The position numbers were made by a program, and so were the translations under genes. The notes under the pieces were generated by a model. The model saw only the letters and a program-made list of their open reading frames with translations. It was not told the origin of the DNA and did no database searches. A stretch of DNA of 64,000 nucleotides, from the NCBI GenBank assembly GCA_013215375.1, contig JABSRB010000001.1, positions 62,001-126,000 on the forward strand. The letters run 5' to 3'. The DNA comes from Oceanospirillaceae bacterium (GTDB lineage: Bacteria; Pseudomonadota; Gammaproteobacteria; Pseudomonadales; Balneatricaceae). Shown one piece after another: positions 37,131 to 46,185 of this stretch (position 1 is the first letter of the stretch; every line of letters begins with the position of its first letter).

Positions 37131-37200
37131 GTTCTACAAGGCCTTCTCGTTATGAAATATTACGGTTAATACTTAACTTTCTATTTAAAAACATAAAGTA

Positions 37201-37443
37201 CTAGGATCTGTATTGATGAACGGCTGCAGTAATAACCGCAACAACTTCATCGTTGTTAGCTTTGGCAGATACTGCCGCACTAGGCCTACGTTTTTTAGGC
37301 GTAGGTGTCACAGCGGGAGCATACTTAGTCACTAACTTAGACATTAAGCTCGTCACGCCAACCAGTAGAGTGAGGAAGACAAACACAAAGCCCATACCAA
37401 AAACCATTAATGACAAACCTTGTGAAATAAGACTTTCTTCCAT
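37201..37443 (-). CDS. oadG: Oxaloacetate decarboxylase, gamma subunit
   Basis: An 80-residue small membrane subunit: one TM segment (about 9-33, LSLMVFGMGFVFVFLTLLVGVTSLM), then a Pro/Lys/Ala-rich stretch (VTPTPKKRRPSA) and a C-terminal segment VVAVITAAVHQYRS typical of OadG. It anchors OadA to OadB and binds zinc in studied examples. The ATG at 37443 has GGAG 8 nt upstream; an upstream in-frame start (37572) would add 43 unrelated residues and is rejected. First gene of oadGAB. Confidence 0.9.
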   Translation of the reverse strand: MEESLISQGLSLMVFGMGFVFVFLTLLVGVTSLMSKLVTKYAPAVTPTPKKRRPSAAVSAKANNDEVVAVITAAVHQYRS

Positions 37444-37673
37444 CAGTAGTTCTCCATTACAAAGTAAAATCGACGTATTTGCAGACACATCCACTGGCGT
37501 TCTCTGTCGAGTACGTGCCGATATTATCTGCAAAACGACGCTAATTAAACCCGAAAAAGCCAATTTCTGCAACTACTTATGGCCAGTGGATTAACCTATA
37601 TTGCATATTGTCGACAATTACAATTATCTTAAAGAGGCTATATTTCCAACAATACGCCTTTGACAGCCCGTGC

Positions 37674-39128
37674 TTATTCTGGTCGATACACCTTTACGTT
37701 AAGCACTCCCTTTTCCTGCAAATTTTGGGCATGTAACTGGCTCATCACCCCTTTTTCGCAATACAGTAAATACTCAAACTCATCGCTCCAGTGCTGCATT
37801 TGAGCCTCTAGCTCATAAAACGGCGTGAGTAAAATATCACAGCCTGGCATATTTAATGGTTTCTTCTCCTGTTCATGAGGCGCCCGAATATCGACAATCT
37901 TTTGATTTTCTGACACTTTACTCAGTACATCAATTTCAGCTTTTGCCTCTAAATTTTTAACAATATCGTCGATTTTAGTCGAGCGCACTTGCTCTAATGC
38001 CCGCTCGAGAATAGCCGAATCGAGGTTCAACTCCTCCGCTTCTACTTTTTCTAGCTTAGCGCGCGTCGTAGGGCGATCGGAAATAACACCACAATATTCA
38101 GGAATTGAAGCCACTAAATCAAAACATCCCAATGCTTTGGTACGATCGACAATCTCTTGTTTATCCGTAGTAATAAGGGGGCGAATAATGATTTTGGTAG
38201 TAGATCTGTCAATAACCGCTAAGTTAGGCAGCGTCTGACTAGAAACTTGAGCAATACTTTCACCAGTTACCAGTGCATCAATCTTCATGTGATCTGCTAC
38301 TTTTTCAGCCGCACGCATCATTTGTCGCTTAAGTACTACACCCATATAGGAGTGGTGTACATTTTGTAGAATATCACCCACTACTTCAGCAAAAGGTACG
38401 CTGACAAACTTCACCCTGGCGCAAGAGCCATATTGCTGCCACAAATGCAGCGCTACTTGCTCAACACCCATTTGGTGTGCTTTGCCGCCTAAATTAAAAA
38501 ACAAGAAGTGTGTTTTTGAGCCGCGACGCATCGTCATATACGAAGATACTACTGAGTCAAAACCGCCAGAGATCAAAGATAAAACCGGCTCCTGTGTGCC
38601 TAATGGGTATCCACCGAGCCCCGCATAAATACGATTAAACACAAAAAGTTTCTCACCTTTCACCTCTAGATCTACATAAACATCAGGAGAGTGCACGTCT
38701 ACACCTAATGAGTCTCCGTGCTGGAGGATTCCCCCTCCAATATAACGCTCAAGATCAGTAGACTTAAAATCGTGTTTACCACTACGTTTGACCCGCACCT
38801 TAAAGGTTTTGCCGCTTACCCGCTCTTTATATGCAGCAAAAGCATGTTCGTAGGCTTCATGAAAACTCCCCAGAGGGTACTCAACCACCTCGATAAAGGA
38901 TTGTATTCCCGGGGCTTTAGCCATCGCATCACAGAGCGCTTCGCGGTGTTCAATTTTTTCTTGCGGTAGCACCACCTCCAGCTTGTCCCAGAACAAACTT
39001 ACTCTTATGTCATCATCAATGCGTTTCAAAGTAATTTGAAGATTGCTTTGTAGGCGCTGAATAAAACGCTTGCGTACGGGTTTACTTTTAATGGTTATTT
39101 CTGGGAATAGTTTTACGATATATTTCAT
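37674..39128 (-). CDS. thiI: tRNA uridine 4-sulfurtransferase ThiI with rhodanese domain
   Basis: A 484-residue enzyme that makes 4-thiouridine at position 8 of tRNA and can supply sulfur for thiazole synthesis. The N-terminal ferredoxin-like and THUMP domains span about 1-165. The PP-loop SLISGGFDSVVSSY lies near 184. Conserved text includes YMGVVLKRQMMRAAEKVADH, ALVTGESIAQVSSQTLPNL and IIRPLI. The C-terminal rhodanese domain (about 400-484) ends with the persulfide Cys in LLYCEKGVMSQLHA. It stands alone, 230 nt from oadG. Confidence 0.95.
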   Translation of the reverse strand: MKYIVKLFPEITIKSKPVRKRFIQRLQSNLQITLKRIDDDIRVSLFWDKLEVVLPQEKIEHREALCDAMAKAPGIQSFIEVVEYPLGSFHEAYEHAFAAYKERVSGKTFKVRVKRSGKHDFKSTDLERYIGGGILQHGDSLGVDVHSPDVYVDLEVKGEKLFVFNRIYAGLGGYPLGTQEPVLSLISGGFDSVVSSYMTMRRGSKTHFLFFNLGGKAHQMGVEQVALHLWQQYGSCARVKFVSVPFAEVVGDILQNVHHSYMGVVLKRQMMRAAEKVADHMKIDALVTGESIAQVSSQTLPNLAVIDRSTTKIIIRPLITTDKQEIVDRTKALGCFDLVASIPEYCGVISDRPTTRAKLEKVEAEELNLDSAILERALEQVRSTKIDDIVKNLEAKAEIDVLSKVSENQKIVDIRAPHEQEKKPLNMPGCDILLTPFYELEAQMQHWSDEFEYLLYCEKGVMSQLHAQNLQEKGVLNVKVYRPE

Positions 39129-39492
39129 TGTATGTTCACGAGTAAGCTAAATAATAAACGGCTATTTTAAAAGCTTGCTGAGAATAAGAGAAGAAATAAA
39201 TCTTCAATGAACAAAATTTATGCGACTTATACCTCTTTACGATGCCGCACTAGCATTTTACAAAACACATAGACAACAAATAACAGTTGGCAATATTCAA
39301 CGCCCTTCAATAACGTTGATTAAGTGCTTTCTTTGAAATTTCGTCTTAATTTATCTAGATTAAAATTGAGCATGCAAATGCAAATAATTTCAATTTATTG
39401 AATGGATGGACTATGCTAAAAAAGGGAACATGCTCAACCTAAAAGTTAAATATTGATCGGCTTGAGCGTCAGGATGTCCTCGATAAAGGGAA

Positions 39493-39510
39493 TACGTAGA
39501 GATCTACGTA
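39493..39510. promoter_or_regulatory. Inverted repeat upstream of the TAXI-TRAP genes
   Basis: TACGTAGA-GA-TCTACGTA is a perfect 8+8 inverted repeat, 7 bases upstream of the GGAG ribosome site of the binding-protein gene. It could be an operator or a small 5' leader hairpin. The preceding gap (39129-39492) is AT-rich and shows no gene. Confidence 0.4.
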
Positions 39511-39530
39511 AATTATGGAGTTTACAAACA

Positions 39531-40499
39531 ATGAAATCAAAAATCACCACTGTACTCACCACCGCGATAGCAGCAGTCACTATTTCAGGATTTTCAGTAG
39601 CCGCTGAACAACAGTTTGTCTCAATAGGCACTGGAGGCGTCACTGGCGTTTACTACCCCACCGGAGGTGCCATATGCAGATTGGTCAACAAGAAGCGCAA
39701 AGAACATGGCATCCGCTGTTCGGCGGAATCTACCGGCGGTTCCATTTACAACATCAACACCATAAGAGCAGGCGAGCTAGAATTTGGTGTTGCACAGTCC
39801 GATTGGCAATACCACGCCTATAACGGTACTTCCAAATTTGCCGAATCTGGAAAATTTGAAAAGCTACGCTCTGTTTTCTCAGTGCACGCTGAACCCGTCA
39901 CTGTTATAGCCCGAGCTGACGCCAACGTCAAAAACATCACCGACCTCAAAGGCAAACGATTAAATATCGGCAACCCTGGCTCTGGTACGAGAGGCACTTG
40001 GGATGTACTTGAAGCTGCTCTTGGCTGGAAGCGCTCAGATCTTGCGCTCGCTTCCGAGATGAAGTCTGCAGAAACCGGTGCCGCTGTCTGCGACGGAAAA
40101 ATAGATGGGTATTTTTGGCTGGTAGGCCATCCCTCTGCATTGACCCAAGAATCGTTGGCTTCATGTGACGCCAATCTAGTCAATGTACAAACACCAGAGA
40201 TTGATAAACTGGTTGCTGAGAAGCCCTACTATCGCAAGGCAATAATCCCCGCCAATATGTACAACAATAAAGAAGACATCATCACCTTTGGCGTTGGTGC
40301 TACTTTTGTCTCCAGCTCAGATGTACCTGCTGAAGTTGTCTACATCATTGTGCAGGCTGTCTTTGACAACTTTGATCAGTTTAAAAAGCTGCACCCGGCA
40401 TTCGCCAACTTAAAGCCTGAAGAAATGATCAGAGATTCTCTCTCAGCACCTCTTCACGAGGGCGCTATTAAATATTATAAAGAAAAAGGTTGGATGTAA
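39531..40499 (+). CDS. TAXI-family TRAP transporter solute-binding protein
   Basis: A 322-residue periplasmic protein. The signal peptide is [25 protein letters not shown] with a cut near residue 25. The TAXI signature region is [25 protein letters not shown], followed by [47 protein letters not shown] and [16 protein letters not shown]. The ATG at 39531 has GGAG 10 nt upstream, and the signal peptide begins there; an upstream frame start at 39453 is rejected. It works with the fused permease gene 188 nt downstream. Ligand unknown; related proteins take up glutamate or 2-oxo acids. Confidence 0.93.
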   Translation: MKSKITTVLTTAIAAVTISGFSVAAEQQFVSIGTGGVTGVYYPTGGAICRLVNKKRKEHGIRCSAESTGGSIYNINTIRAGELEFGVAQSDWQYHAYNGTSKFAESGKFEKLRSVFSVHAEPVTVIARADANVKNITDLKGKRLNIGNPGSGTRGTWDVLEAALGWKRSDLALASEMKSAETGAAVCDGKIDGYFWLVGHPSALTQESLASCDANLVNVQTPEIDKLVAEKPYYRKAIIPANMYNNKEDIITFGVGATFVSSSDVPAEVVYIIVQAVFDNFDQFKKLHPAFANLKPEEMIRDSLSAPLHEGAIKYYKEKGWM

Positions 40500-40687
40500 T
40501 CACCAACTGGAACCGTAGAGGGTATCTCCTTTACGGCTCCAAACAGCTCAATGTTGTAATATTGACCTCTGTATCCGACAAAATAACAACCAATACCGGA
40601 TCTACCGAAAACGACTAAATTGCAGCGAGAACCAATCTTTCACTGAAAGCTTTAGCTGGCTGCACTGCGTTACTTTGGAGCCCTGCT

Positions 40688-43309
40688 ATGCCTACCGATC
40701 AAAAACCCTCAGCCGCTCAAGAATTAGTTGCCCAAGTTGACACTGGTGCAAGAACCCTACTGGGCGGGCAAAAAAATATTATCGCCATCATCTGTTTTAG
40801 CTGGGCGCTCTACCAGCTCTATATAGCCTCGGAACTACCCTTTATTTTAGCCTCTATCACCGGTATAGATTTTTTTCAATTTATTGGAAATCTATCTATC
40901 TCACGAAAAATTCATTTAGCATTTTCTATTGTGCTAGCTTGTTTAGCCTTTCCGCTGTTTAAATCTAGCCCCACAAGTAAAATCCCATGGTATGACTGGC
41001 TACTCATCGGTGGCGGCATATTCGCTATGCTCTATATGGTGGCGATGAATACCAACATTGCCAACCGCGCCGGAGATTTTGGCCACAGTAACATCCCCTT
41101 TGATATGAGCGTTGCTGCACTTGGACTATTTGTTCTGACCATCGCCATCTACAGATCCCTGGGCACTCCGTTGGTGATTGTTGCCGGCATCTTGGCCGGC
41201 TACGTCTTTATTGGCGGCGGCAACTGGGGCGGCGCATCATTTGTAAAGGGTACATGGCATTTTTGGATGCAGGAGGAGGGAGTGTTTGGCAAGCCATTGG
41301 CCGTCTCTACTCAAACCATCTTTCTATTTGTTCTCTTTGGCGCCATTTTGGAAAAGGCCGGCGCAGGTAATTATTTTATAAAAATAGCCTTTGCCCTGCT
41401 CGGTCATTTTAAGGGCGGCCCCGCTAAAGCGGCGGTTATTGCCTCGGCACTTAGCGGCCTCTACTCAGGATCTTCAATCGCCAACACGGTGACAACAGGC
41501 ACCTTCACTATCCCGCTAATGAAGCGCACTGGCTTCAGTGCCGAGAAAGCCGGCGCCGTTGAAGTCGCATCATCCACTAATGGCCAGCTTATGCCTCCAG
41601 TGATGGGAGCTGCCGCTTTTTTAATTGCCGAGTTTACCGGCGTCGAATACACTACTTTATTGAAACACGCACTGCTACCAGCACTAGTTTCCTACATTGC
41701 GCTGGTCTATATCGTGCACATAGAAGCTTGTAAGTTAAACCTCAAAGGTCTGCCTAAGCCTCCATCCAATAAAACTTTTACCAATAAACTGATCGGATTT
41801 TTAGCGGGGTTCATCACCGTTTCGCTATTGTTTCTAATCGTTTATTTCACCCTTGGCTGGGTCAAGGCAAGCTTCCCATCGCTGTCTGTCGCAATGGTCA
41901 TGTCATTCTCATTGTTTTTTTATTTAGTGCTTTTATACATAGCTTCCAGGCGAGCAGATTTAGTAGTAGATGATCCTGACTCCCCTATAACTGAGCTGCC
42001 AGTTGCCTCTGACACTGCCTGGACAGGCCTGTATTTTCTTTTGCCGATTATCATACTTCTATGGTGCATTCTCCCCACCCCGGAGCGTCTATCTGCGCAC
42101 ATTTCCGCCTACTATGCATGTTTGGCAATGATCTTTATCGCCATCACCCAACATCCGTTAAAAGCACTGTTTCGCGCAGAGAACGAAATTGCTAATAACA
42201 TTTCCCGAGGAATATCACAGTGTGTGGACGGCGTTATTTCTGGGGCTCGTAATATGATTTCAATAGGCATAGCCACAGCGGCAGCTGGCGTCATCGTCGG
42301 TTCTATCTCTATTACAGGTGCCCACGGCATAGTCGGAGAATTTGTCGAGTACCTCTCTGGAGGCAATTTGATGATTATGCTAATTCTGGTAGCCATCATG
42401 AGCTTGCTACTGGGAATGGGATTACCAACGACGGCTAACTATTTGGTAGTCGCCGGACTAATGGCGCCAGTCATCGTTGAGTTGGCGGCAAAATCAGGCT
42501 TAATTGTGCCCCTAGTCGCCGTGCATTTATTTGTCTTCTACTTTGGCATATTGGCAGATGATACACCACCGGTCGGACTCGCCGCCTATGCGGCAGCGGC
42601 TATATCCAAAGGAGACCCAATAAAAACAGGTATTCAAGGGTTTGCCTACGATATAAGAACCGCACTGCTGCCGTTCTTATTTCTGTTTAATACAGAATTA
42701 CTATTAATGAACGTAACCCCAGCCAAGGCGGTGCTGGTCTTTATCATAGCAACCATTGCCATGATGTTATTTGCCGCAGCCACCCAGGGCTGGTTTATGT
42801 TTAAAAGCCGGAAATGGGAAAGTGTCGCCTTACTACTTATTGCCTTTACCCTATTTCGACCTGGCTACTGGCTAGACCAAGTATCACCGCCCTTTATCGA
42901 GAAACCAGGGGCCCAAGCACTGCAAATTATCGAGCAACTTCCTGACAGCGCCAGTCTAAAAATCCGTGTCGCTGGGCCTGATTTTGACGATTATGACATT
43001 CAAAACAATACCAGCATCATCCTGCAACTGGGCCCAAGCGCCGATGGAGAAACCCGTCTCACTCAAGCGGGTCTACAAATACTTGAAGAAGAAGGAAAAA
43101 TAATAATCGATGCACTCACTTGGGATTCTAAACACAAACAGCTAGATAGATCATTCACTTTTGGCGAGCAGGATAATCCAGTGATTATTGACAAGGTATA
43201 TATCGTCAGGGAGAGACAAGCTAAAGAGTTATTTTATATTCCTGCATTATTACTGCTAGGGCTAATTATCTTTTTACAATTAGGACGCGCTAAGCGTGCA
43301 AAGGAGTAG
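40688..43309 (+). CDS. TRAP transporter fused 4TM/12TM permease
   Basis: An 873-residue inner-membrane protein fusing the small (DctQ-like) and large (DctM-like) TRAP subunits, as is usual for TAXI systems. Landmarks are SGLYSGSSIANTVTTGTFTIPLMKRTGF, VASSTNGQLMPPVMGAAAFLIAE and LGMGLPTTANYLVVAGLMAPVIVELA. FYFGILADDTPPVGLAAYAAAAIS follows. The last 200 residues after the membrane core (about 660-873) carry a DUF3394-type extension ending with one more TM. Transport is driven by an ion gradient, probably Na+, which oadGAB could help generate. No ATPase is involved. Confidence 0.93.
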   Translation: MPTDQKPSAAQELVAQVDTGARTLLGGQKNIIAIICFSWALYQLYIASELPFILASITGIDFFQFIGNLSISRKIHLAFSIVLACLAFPLFKSSPTSKIPWYDWLLIGGGIFAMLYMVAMNTNIANRAGDFGHSNIPFDMSVAALGLFVLTIAIYRSLGTPLVIVAGILAGYVFIGGGNWGGASFVKGTWHFWMQEEGVFGKPLAVSTQTIFLFVLFGAILEKAGAGNYFIKIAFALLGHFKGGPAKAAVIASALSGLYSGSSIANTVTTGTFTIPLMKRTGFSAEKAGAVEVASSTNGQLMPPVMGAAAFLIAEFTGVEYTTLLKHALLPALVSYIALVYIVHIEACKLNLKGLPKPPSNKTFTNKLIGFLAGFITVSLLFLIVYFTLGWVKASFPSLSVAMVMSFSLFFYLVLLYIASRRADLVVDDPDSPITELPVASDTAWTGLYFLLPIIILLWCILPTPERLSAHISAYYACLAMIFIAITQHPLKALFRAENEIANNISRGISQCVDGVISGARNMISIGIATAAAGVIVGSISITGAHGIVGEFVEYLSGGNLMIMLILVAIMSLLLGMGLPTTANYLVVAGLMAPVIVELAAKSGLIVPLVAVHLFVFYFGILADDTPPVGLAAYAAAAISKGDPIKTGIQGFAYDIRTALLPFLFLFNTELLLMNVTPAKAVLVFIIATIAMMLFAAATQGWFMFKSRKWESVALLLIAFTLFRPGYWLDQVSPPFIEKPGAQALQIIEQLPDSASLKIRVAGPDFDDYDIQNNTSIILQLGPSADGETRLTQAGLQILEEEGKIIIDALTWDSKHKQLDRSFTFGEQDNPVIIDKVYIVRERQAKELFYIPALLLLGLIIFLQLGRAKRAKE

Positions 43310-43444
43310 CAACACCCTTCAAAAACTCAACATTCAATAATTCCAAATAATCTGGCTGAGCTAGTCTAACCAACTTAAGCTTAGTCAGAGTTTCAAAAAT
43401 ATAAATAGGCTTAACCCTGCAACCCTCTGATTTATCTTATGGAC

Positions 43445-43575
43445 ACAAAAAAGCCCCGAGGTTAATCGAGGCTCTAAAGCTTGAATTTAAAATGGCGGTT
43501 AAGGGGATTTATTCATCGCAAGCTCCGATATGGGTTCACTCCGCTCAGCTCGAACCCTATCGAGGATTCTTGCCT
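43445..43575 (-). repeat. Broken tRNA-Ser-derived unit A (3' end, insert, terminator)
   Basis: Read on the minus strand: a GGGTTCGA T-arm piece, an insert of about 40 bases (43511-43549), AATCCCC-TTAACCGCCA like the tRNA-Ser 3' end, then the same terminator as the intact tRNA-Ser (43445-43474). The anticodon and D-arm halves are missing. The flanking parts of the gap (43310-43440, 43576-43640) show nothing recognisable. Confidence 0.6.
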
Positions 43576-43642
43576 ACAGGAAGTAGCTATTTAGAATTTG
43601 CCGAGAACAACATTCTGAAATCTTCCCCCTAACTTACACGCA

Positions 43643-43811
43643 CAAAAAAGCCCCGAGGTTAGTCGAGGCTCTAAAGTATAAATATTTAAATGACGGTGAG
43701 GGAGGGATTATTCATCGCTGCGCTCTCCACCCCTTCGGGGTAATCGTCGCAAGCTCCGATATTGGCTCGCTTCGCTCGGCTCGAACCCTGTCGAGGATTC
43801 TCACCCTCCCA
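43643..43811 (-). repeat. Broken tRNA-Ser-derived unit B (3' end, insert, terminator)
   Basis: Same build as unit A but with a larger insert (about 71 bases, 43710-43780) between the T-arm GGGTTCGA and AATCCCTCCCTCACCGTCA. The terminator at 43643-43672 is identical in form to that of the intact gene. The insert shares its core (CGGAGCTTGCGATGA-like ends) with unit A and has an extra CCCCGAAGGGG hairpin. Confidence 0.6.
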
Positions 43812-43824
43812 TTTACTTTCTTGC

Positions 43825-43854
43825 ACAAAAAAGCCCCGAGGTTAGTCGAGGCTC
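43825..43854 (-). terminator. Terminator of the tRNA-Ser/Arg/Ser unit
   Basis: On the minus strand GAGCCTCGACTAACCTCGGGGC folds into a hairpin followed by a T-run, 20 bases after the tRNA-Ser CCA end. Two further copies sit at 43643-43672 and 43445-43474. Confidence 0.8.
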
Positions 43855-43873
43855 TAAAGTATAAATACTTAAA

Positions 43874-43963
43874 TGGCGGTGAGGGAGGGATTCGAACCCT
43901 CGATAGAGTCTCCCCTATACACCCTTAGCAGGGGCGCGCCTTCAGCCACTCGGCCACCTCACC
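43874..43963 (-). tRNA. tRNA-Ser(GCU)
   Basis: A 90-nt class II tRNA including encoded CCA. Acceptor stem GGTGAGG/CCTCACC, anticodon GCU (43927-43929) in CCCTGCTAAGGG, a long variable arm and T-loop GGTTCGAATCC. Nearly identical to the copy at 44168-44257. Confidence 0.95.
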
Positions 43964-44073
43964 AGCACGATAACTGCAACAACTTTTATCGACATAAAAG
44001 AAACACAGTTATTAAGTTCAATTTACTCAACTTAAGTAAGTTAAGCAACTGATTATTCACATAAATCTAGAGA

Positions 44074-44150
44074 TGGTGCGCCCGGCACGATTCGAACGTG
44101 CGACCGCCTGGTTCGTAGCCAAGTACTCTATCCAGCTGAGCTACGGGCGC
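44074..44150 (-). tRNA. tRNA-Arg(ACG)
   Basis: A 77-nt tRNA with encoded CCA. Acceptor stem GCGCCCG/CGGGCGC, anticodon ACG in GGCTACGAACC, T-loop CGTTCGAATCG. It lies between the two tRNA-Ser genes. Confidence 0.95.
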
Positions 44151-44167
44151 TTTACATATTTTTCAAA

Positions 44168-44257
44168 TGGCGGTGAGGGAGGGATTCGAACCCTCGATAG
44201 AGTCTCCCCTATACACCCTTAGCAGGGGCGCGCCTTCAGCCACTCGGCCACCTCACC
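44168..44257 (-). tRNA. tRNA-Ser(GCU), second copy
   Basis: Same sequence as the 43874-43963 gene over its length as far as read by eye. It is the first tRNA downstream of csrA, matching the csrA-tRNA-Ser-tRNA-Arg order of Pseudomonas. Confidence 0.95.
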
Positions 44258-44462
44258 TCAAGAGGCGCATACTATACAAGACTGATTTTAAAATGGAAAC
44301 CCTTTATTATAAATAAAGCATAAACATATTAACTTTTCTGTCTTAACGCTACTTGCAAGGGCATTAAATACACTGCAGCAGCCATGCCTTGTATGTTTAT
44401 TGCCCAATTCTTATTAATAACCAGAGCCATTAATAAATTCCTCAATGCATGCCCCATTTAAA

Positions 44463-44490
44463 AAGGCTTACAGATATCTCTGTAAGCCTT
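44463..44490 (-). terminator. Terminator of csrA
   Basis: A perfect 12-bp stem AAGGCTTACAGA/TCTGTAAGCCTT with a TATC loop, T-rich after it on the minus strand, about 83 bases past the csrA stop. The 44258-44462 gap toward the tRNA genes shows no gene. Confidence 0.85.
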
Positions 44491-44572
44491 GATATAAATC
44501 ATGCAACTTAATCTACTGCCAATCACCTAAGCCTTTGACACACAGCCAGAGCCTTATTTATTAACTTGGGCG

Positions 44573-44755
44573 CTATTGCAGCCCCTCTTCTTTTTCACGC
44601 TGAATGCGCTGATAAATTTCCTCACGATGTACTGCTACATCCTTAGGTGCATCTACCCCTATTCTAACTTGATTTCCTTTGATACCTAAAACGGTGACTG
44701 TTACGTTGTCCCCGATCATCAGCGTTTCACCAACACGACGTGTAAGTATTAACAT
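44573..44755 (-). CDS. csrA: Carbon storage regulator CsrA/RsmA
   Basis: A 60-residue homodimeric RNA-binding protein that blocks or activates translation at GGA-containing leaders. The sequence begins [37 protein letters not shown] and contains the RNA-contacting VHREEI, nearly identical to known CsrA/RsmA. The ribosome site TAGGAG itself contains a GGA, compatible with autoregulation. Located downstream of alaS-lysC and upstream of tRNA-Ser as in Pseudomonas. The GGA-rich RNA candidate at 708-854 would be its natural antagonist. Confidence 0.97.
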   Translation of the reverse strand: MLILTRRVGETLMIGDNVTVTVLGIKGNQVRIGVDAPKDVAVHREEIYQRIQREKEEGLQ

Positions 44756-44874
44756 TTTAAGATCTCCTAATATCTTTTAACTCTCACAACCCAAAGATTC
44801 AATCAATCCATTAATCAAACTATTTTGATGTACGCAAAAGCTTACAGTAACTATAAAACAATTATGGATCAGCG

Positions 44875-46110
44875 TCATTCACTGATTGAATCATTTTTCC
44901 CTAATTCAAAAGCTGAGTGTAAAGATCTAACAGCTAATTCTAAATACTTCTCAGCCATCACTACTGATATTTTAATTTCAGAGGTAGATATCATTTGAAT
45001 ATTTATATTTTCTGCAGCCAGTGCGTCAAACATTTTTGTCGCCACTCCTGCGTGTGAACGCATTCCTACGCCCACAATAGAGACTTTGGCTATCTTGTTG
45101 TCACCTTTCACCTCACGAGCATTAAGGGCTTTTGCGGTAGCTCTTAATATTTTTTCTGCATGATCAAAATCATTGCGGTGTACTGTAAAGGTAAAATCCG
45201 TGGTCTGATCTTCTGCAACATTTTGCAAAATCATGTCCACTTCAATGTTAGCCTCACTAATAGGCCCCAAGATCTTGGAAGCTACCCCAGGAATATCTGG
45301 CACCCCCATCACTGTTAACTTAGCCTCATCACGATTAAAGGCTATACCCGATATTACCGGCTTTTCCACTTTTTCATCATCCTCTATTGTTATCAATGTA
45401 CCAGGGCCATCTTCAAAACTCGACAACACTCTCAATGGTACTTTATATTTTCCTGCAAATTCAACGGCACGTATCTGCAAGATTTTAGACCCTAAGCTGG
45501 CCATTTCTAGCATTTCTTCAAAGGTAATTTCATTTAAGCGTCGCGCACCTTCAACCACTCTTGGATCCGTTGTATAGACACCGTCTACGTCAGTGTATAT
45601 TTGACATTCATCAGCCTTAAGCGCTGCTGCAAGAGCAACCCCTGTGGTGTCCGATCCCCCACGACCTAAGGTGGTAATATTGCCCTCGTCATCAGCTCCC
45701 TGAAAGCCCGCTACAACGACGACAAATCCAGCATCTAAATCACGACGAATTTTCTGCACATCGATATTCTCAATGCGCGCTTTCATATGTGTGTTATCCG
45801 TCAAGATTTTTACTTGGTTTCCCGTGTAAGACTTAACCTTTAACCCTGTCTGCTCCAACGCCATTGCCATCAGCGCAATAGTGACTTGCTCACCGGTTGA
45901 GAGCAAAACATCCATCTCGCGCGGAGAGGGTATTGTTTGCATCTCCTTCGCCAAGCTAATAAGACGATTGGTCTCACCGCTCATTGCCGATACAGTGACA
46001 ACTATGTCATGACCTTGCTGCTTAAATTTCTTTACTTTTTCGGCGACTGCTTGAATCCGTTCAACTGAACCTACCGAGGTTCCACCGTATTTCTGTACAT
46101 ATAGAGCCAT
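44875..46110 (-). CDS. lysC: Aspartate kinase
   Basis: A 411-residue monofunctional aspartokinase, first step toward lysine, threonine and methionine. The N-terminal kinase domain shows VQKYGGTSVGSVERIQ, LSTGEQVTIALMAMAL, GFQGADDEGNITTLGRGGSDTTGVALAA and YTDVDGVYTTDPRVV. Two ACT domains (about 265-405) give feedback control, with VSIVGVGMRSHAGVATKMFDALA in the second. The internal ATG for a separate beta subunit was not examined. alaS lies 75 nt upstream and csrA 119 nt downstream. Confidence 0.96.
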   Translation of the reverse strand: MALYVQKYGGTSVGSVERIQAVAEKVKKFKQQGHDIVVTVSAMSGETNRLISLAKEMQTIPSPREMDVLLSTGEQVTIALMAMALEQTGLKVKSYTGNQVKILTDNTHMKARIENIDVQKIRRDLDAGFVVVVAGFQGADDEGNITTLGRGGSDTTGVALAAALKADECQIYTDVDGVYTTDPRVVEGARRLNEITFEEMLEMASLGSKILQIRAVEFAGKYKVPLRVLSSFEDGPGTLITIEDDEKVEKPVISGIAFNRDEAKLTVMGVPDIPGVASKILGPISEANIEVDMILQNVAEDQTTDFTFTVHRNDFDHAEKILRATAKALNAREVKGDNKIAKVSIVGVGMRSHAGVATKMFDALAAENINIQMISTSEIKISVVMAEKYLELAVRSLHSAFELGKNDSISE

Positions 46111-46185
46111 TGCTGTTGCTCTCTCCGTTGATCTGGATAATATTCAAAGACACCTGCAAACGCAGGCATCAATACTGCTTCGAAA

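Noticed and set aside
43445-43811. CRISPR-like array because of repeated 30-base units before the tRNA genes
   Set aside because: Only three units, unequal spacing, and the repeats are tRNA terminators with tRNA-Ser 3' ends; no cas genes are present.
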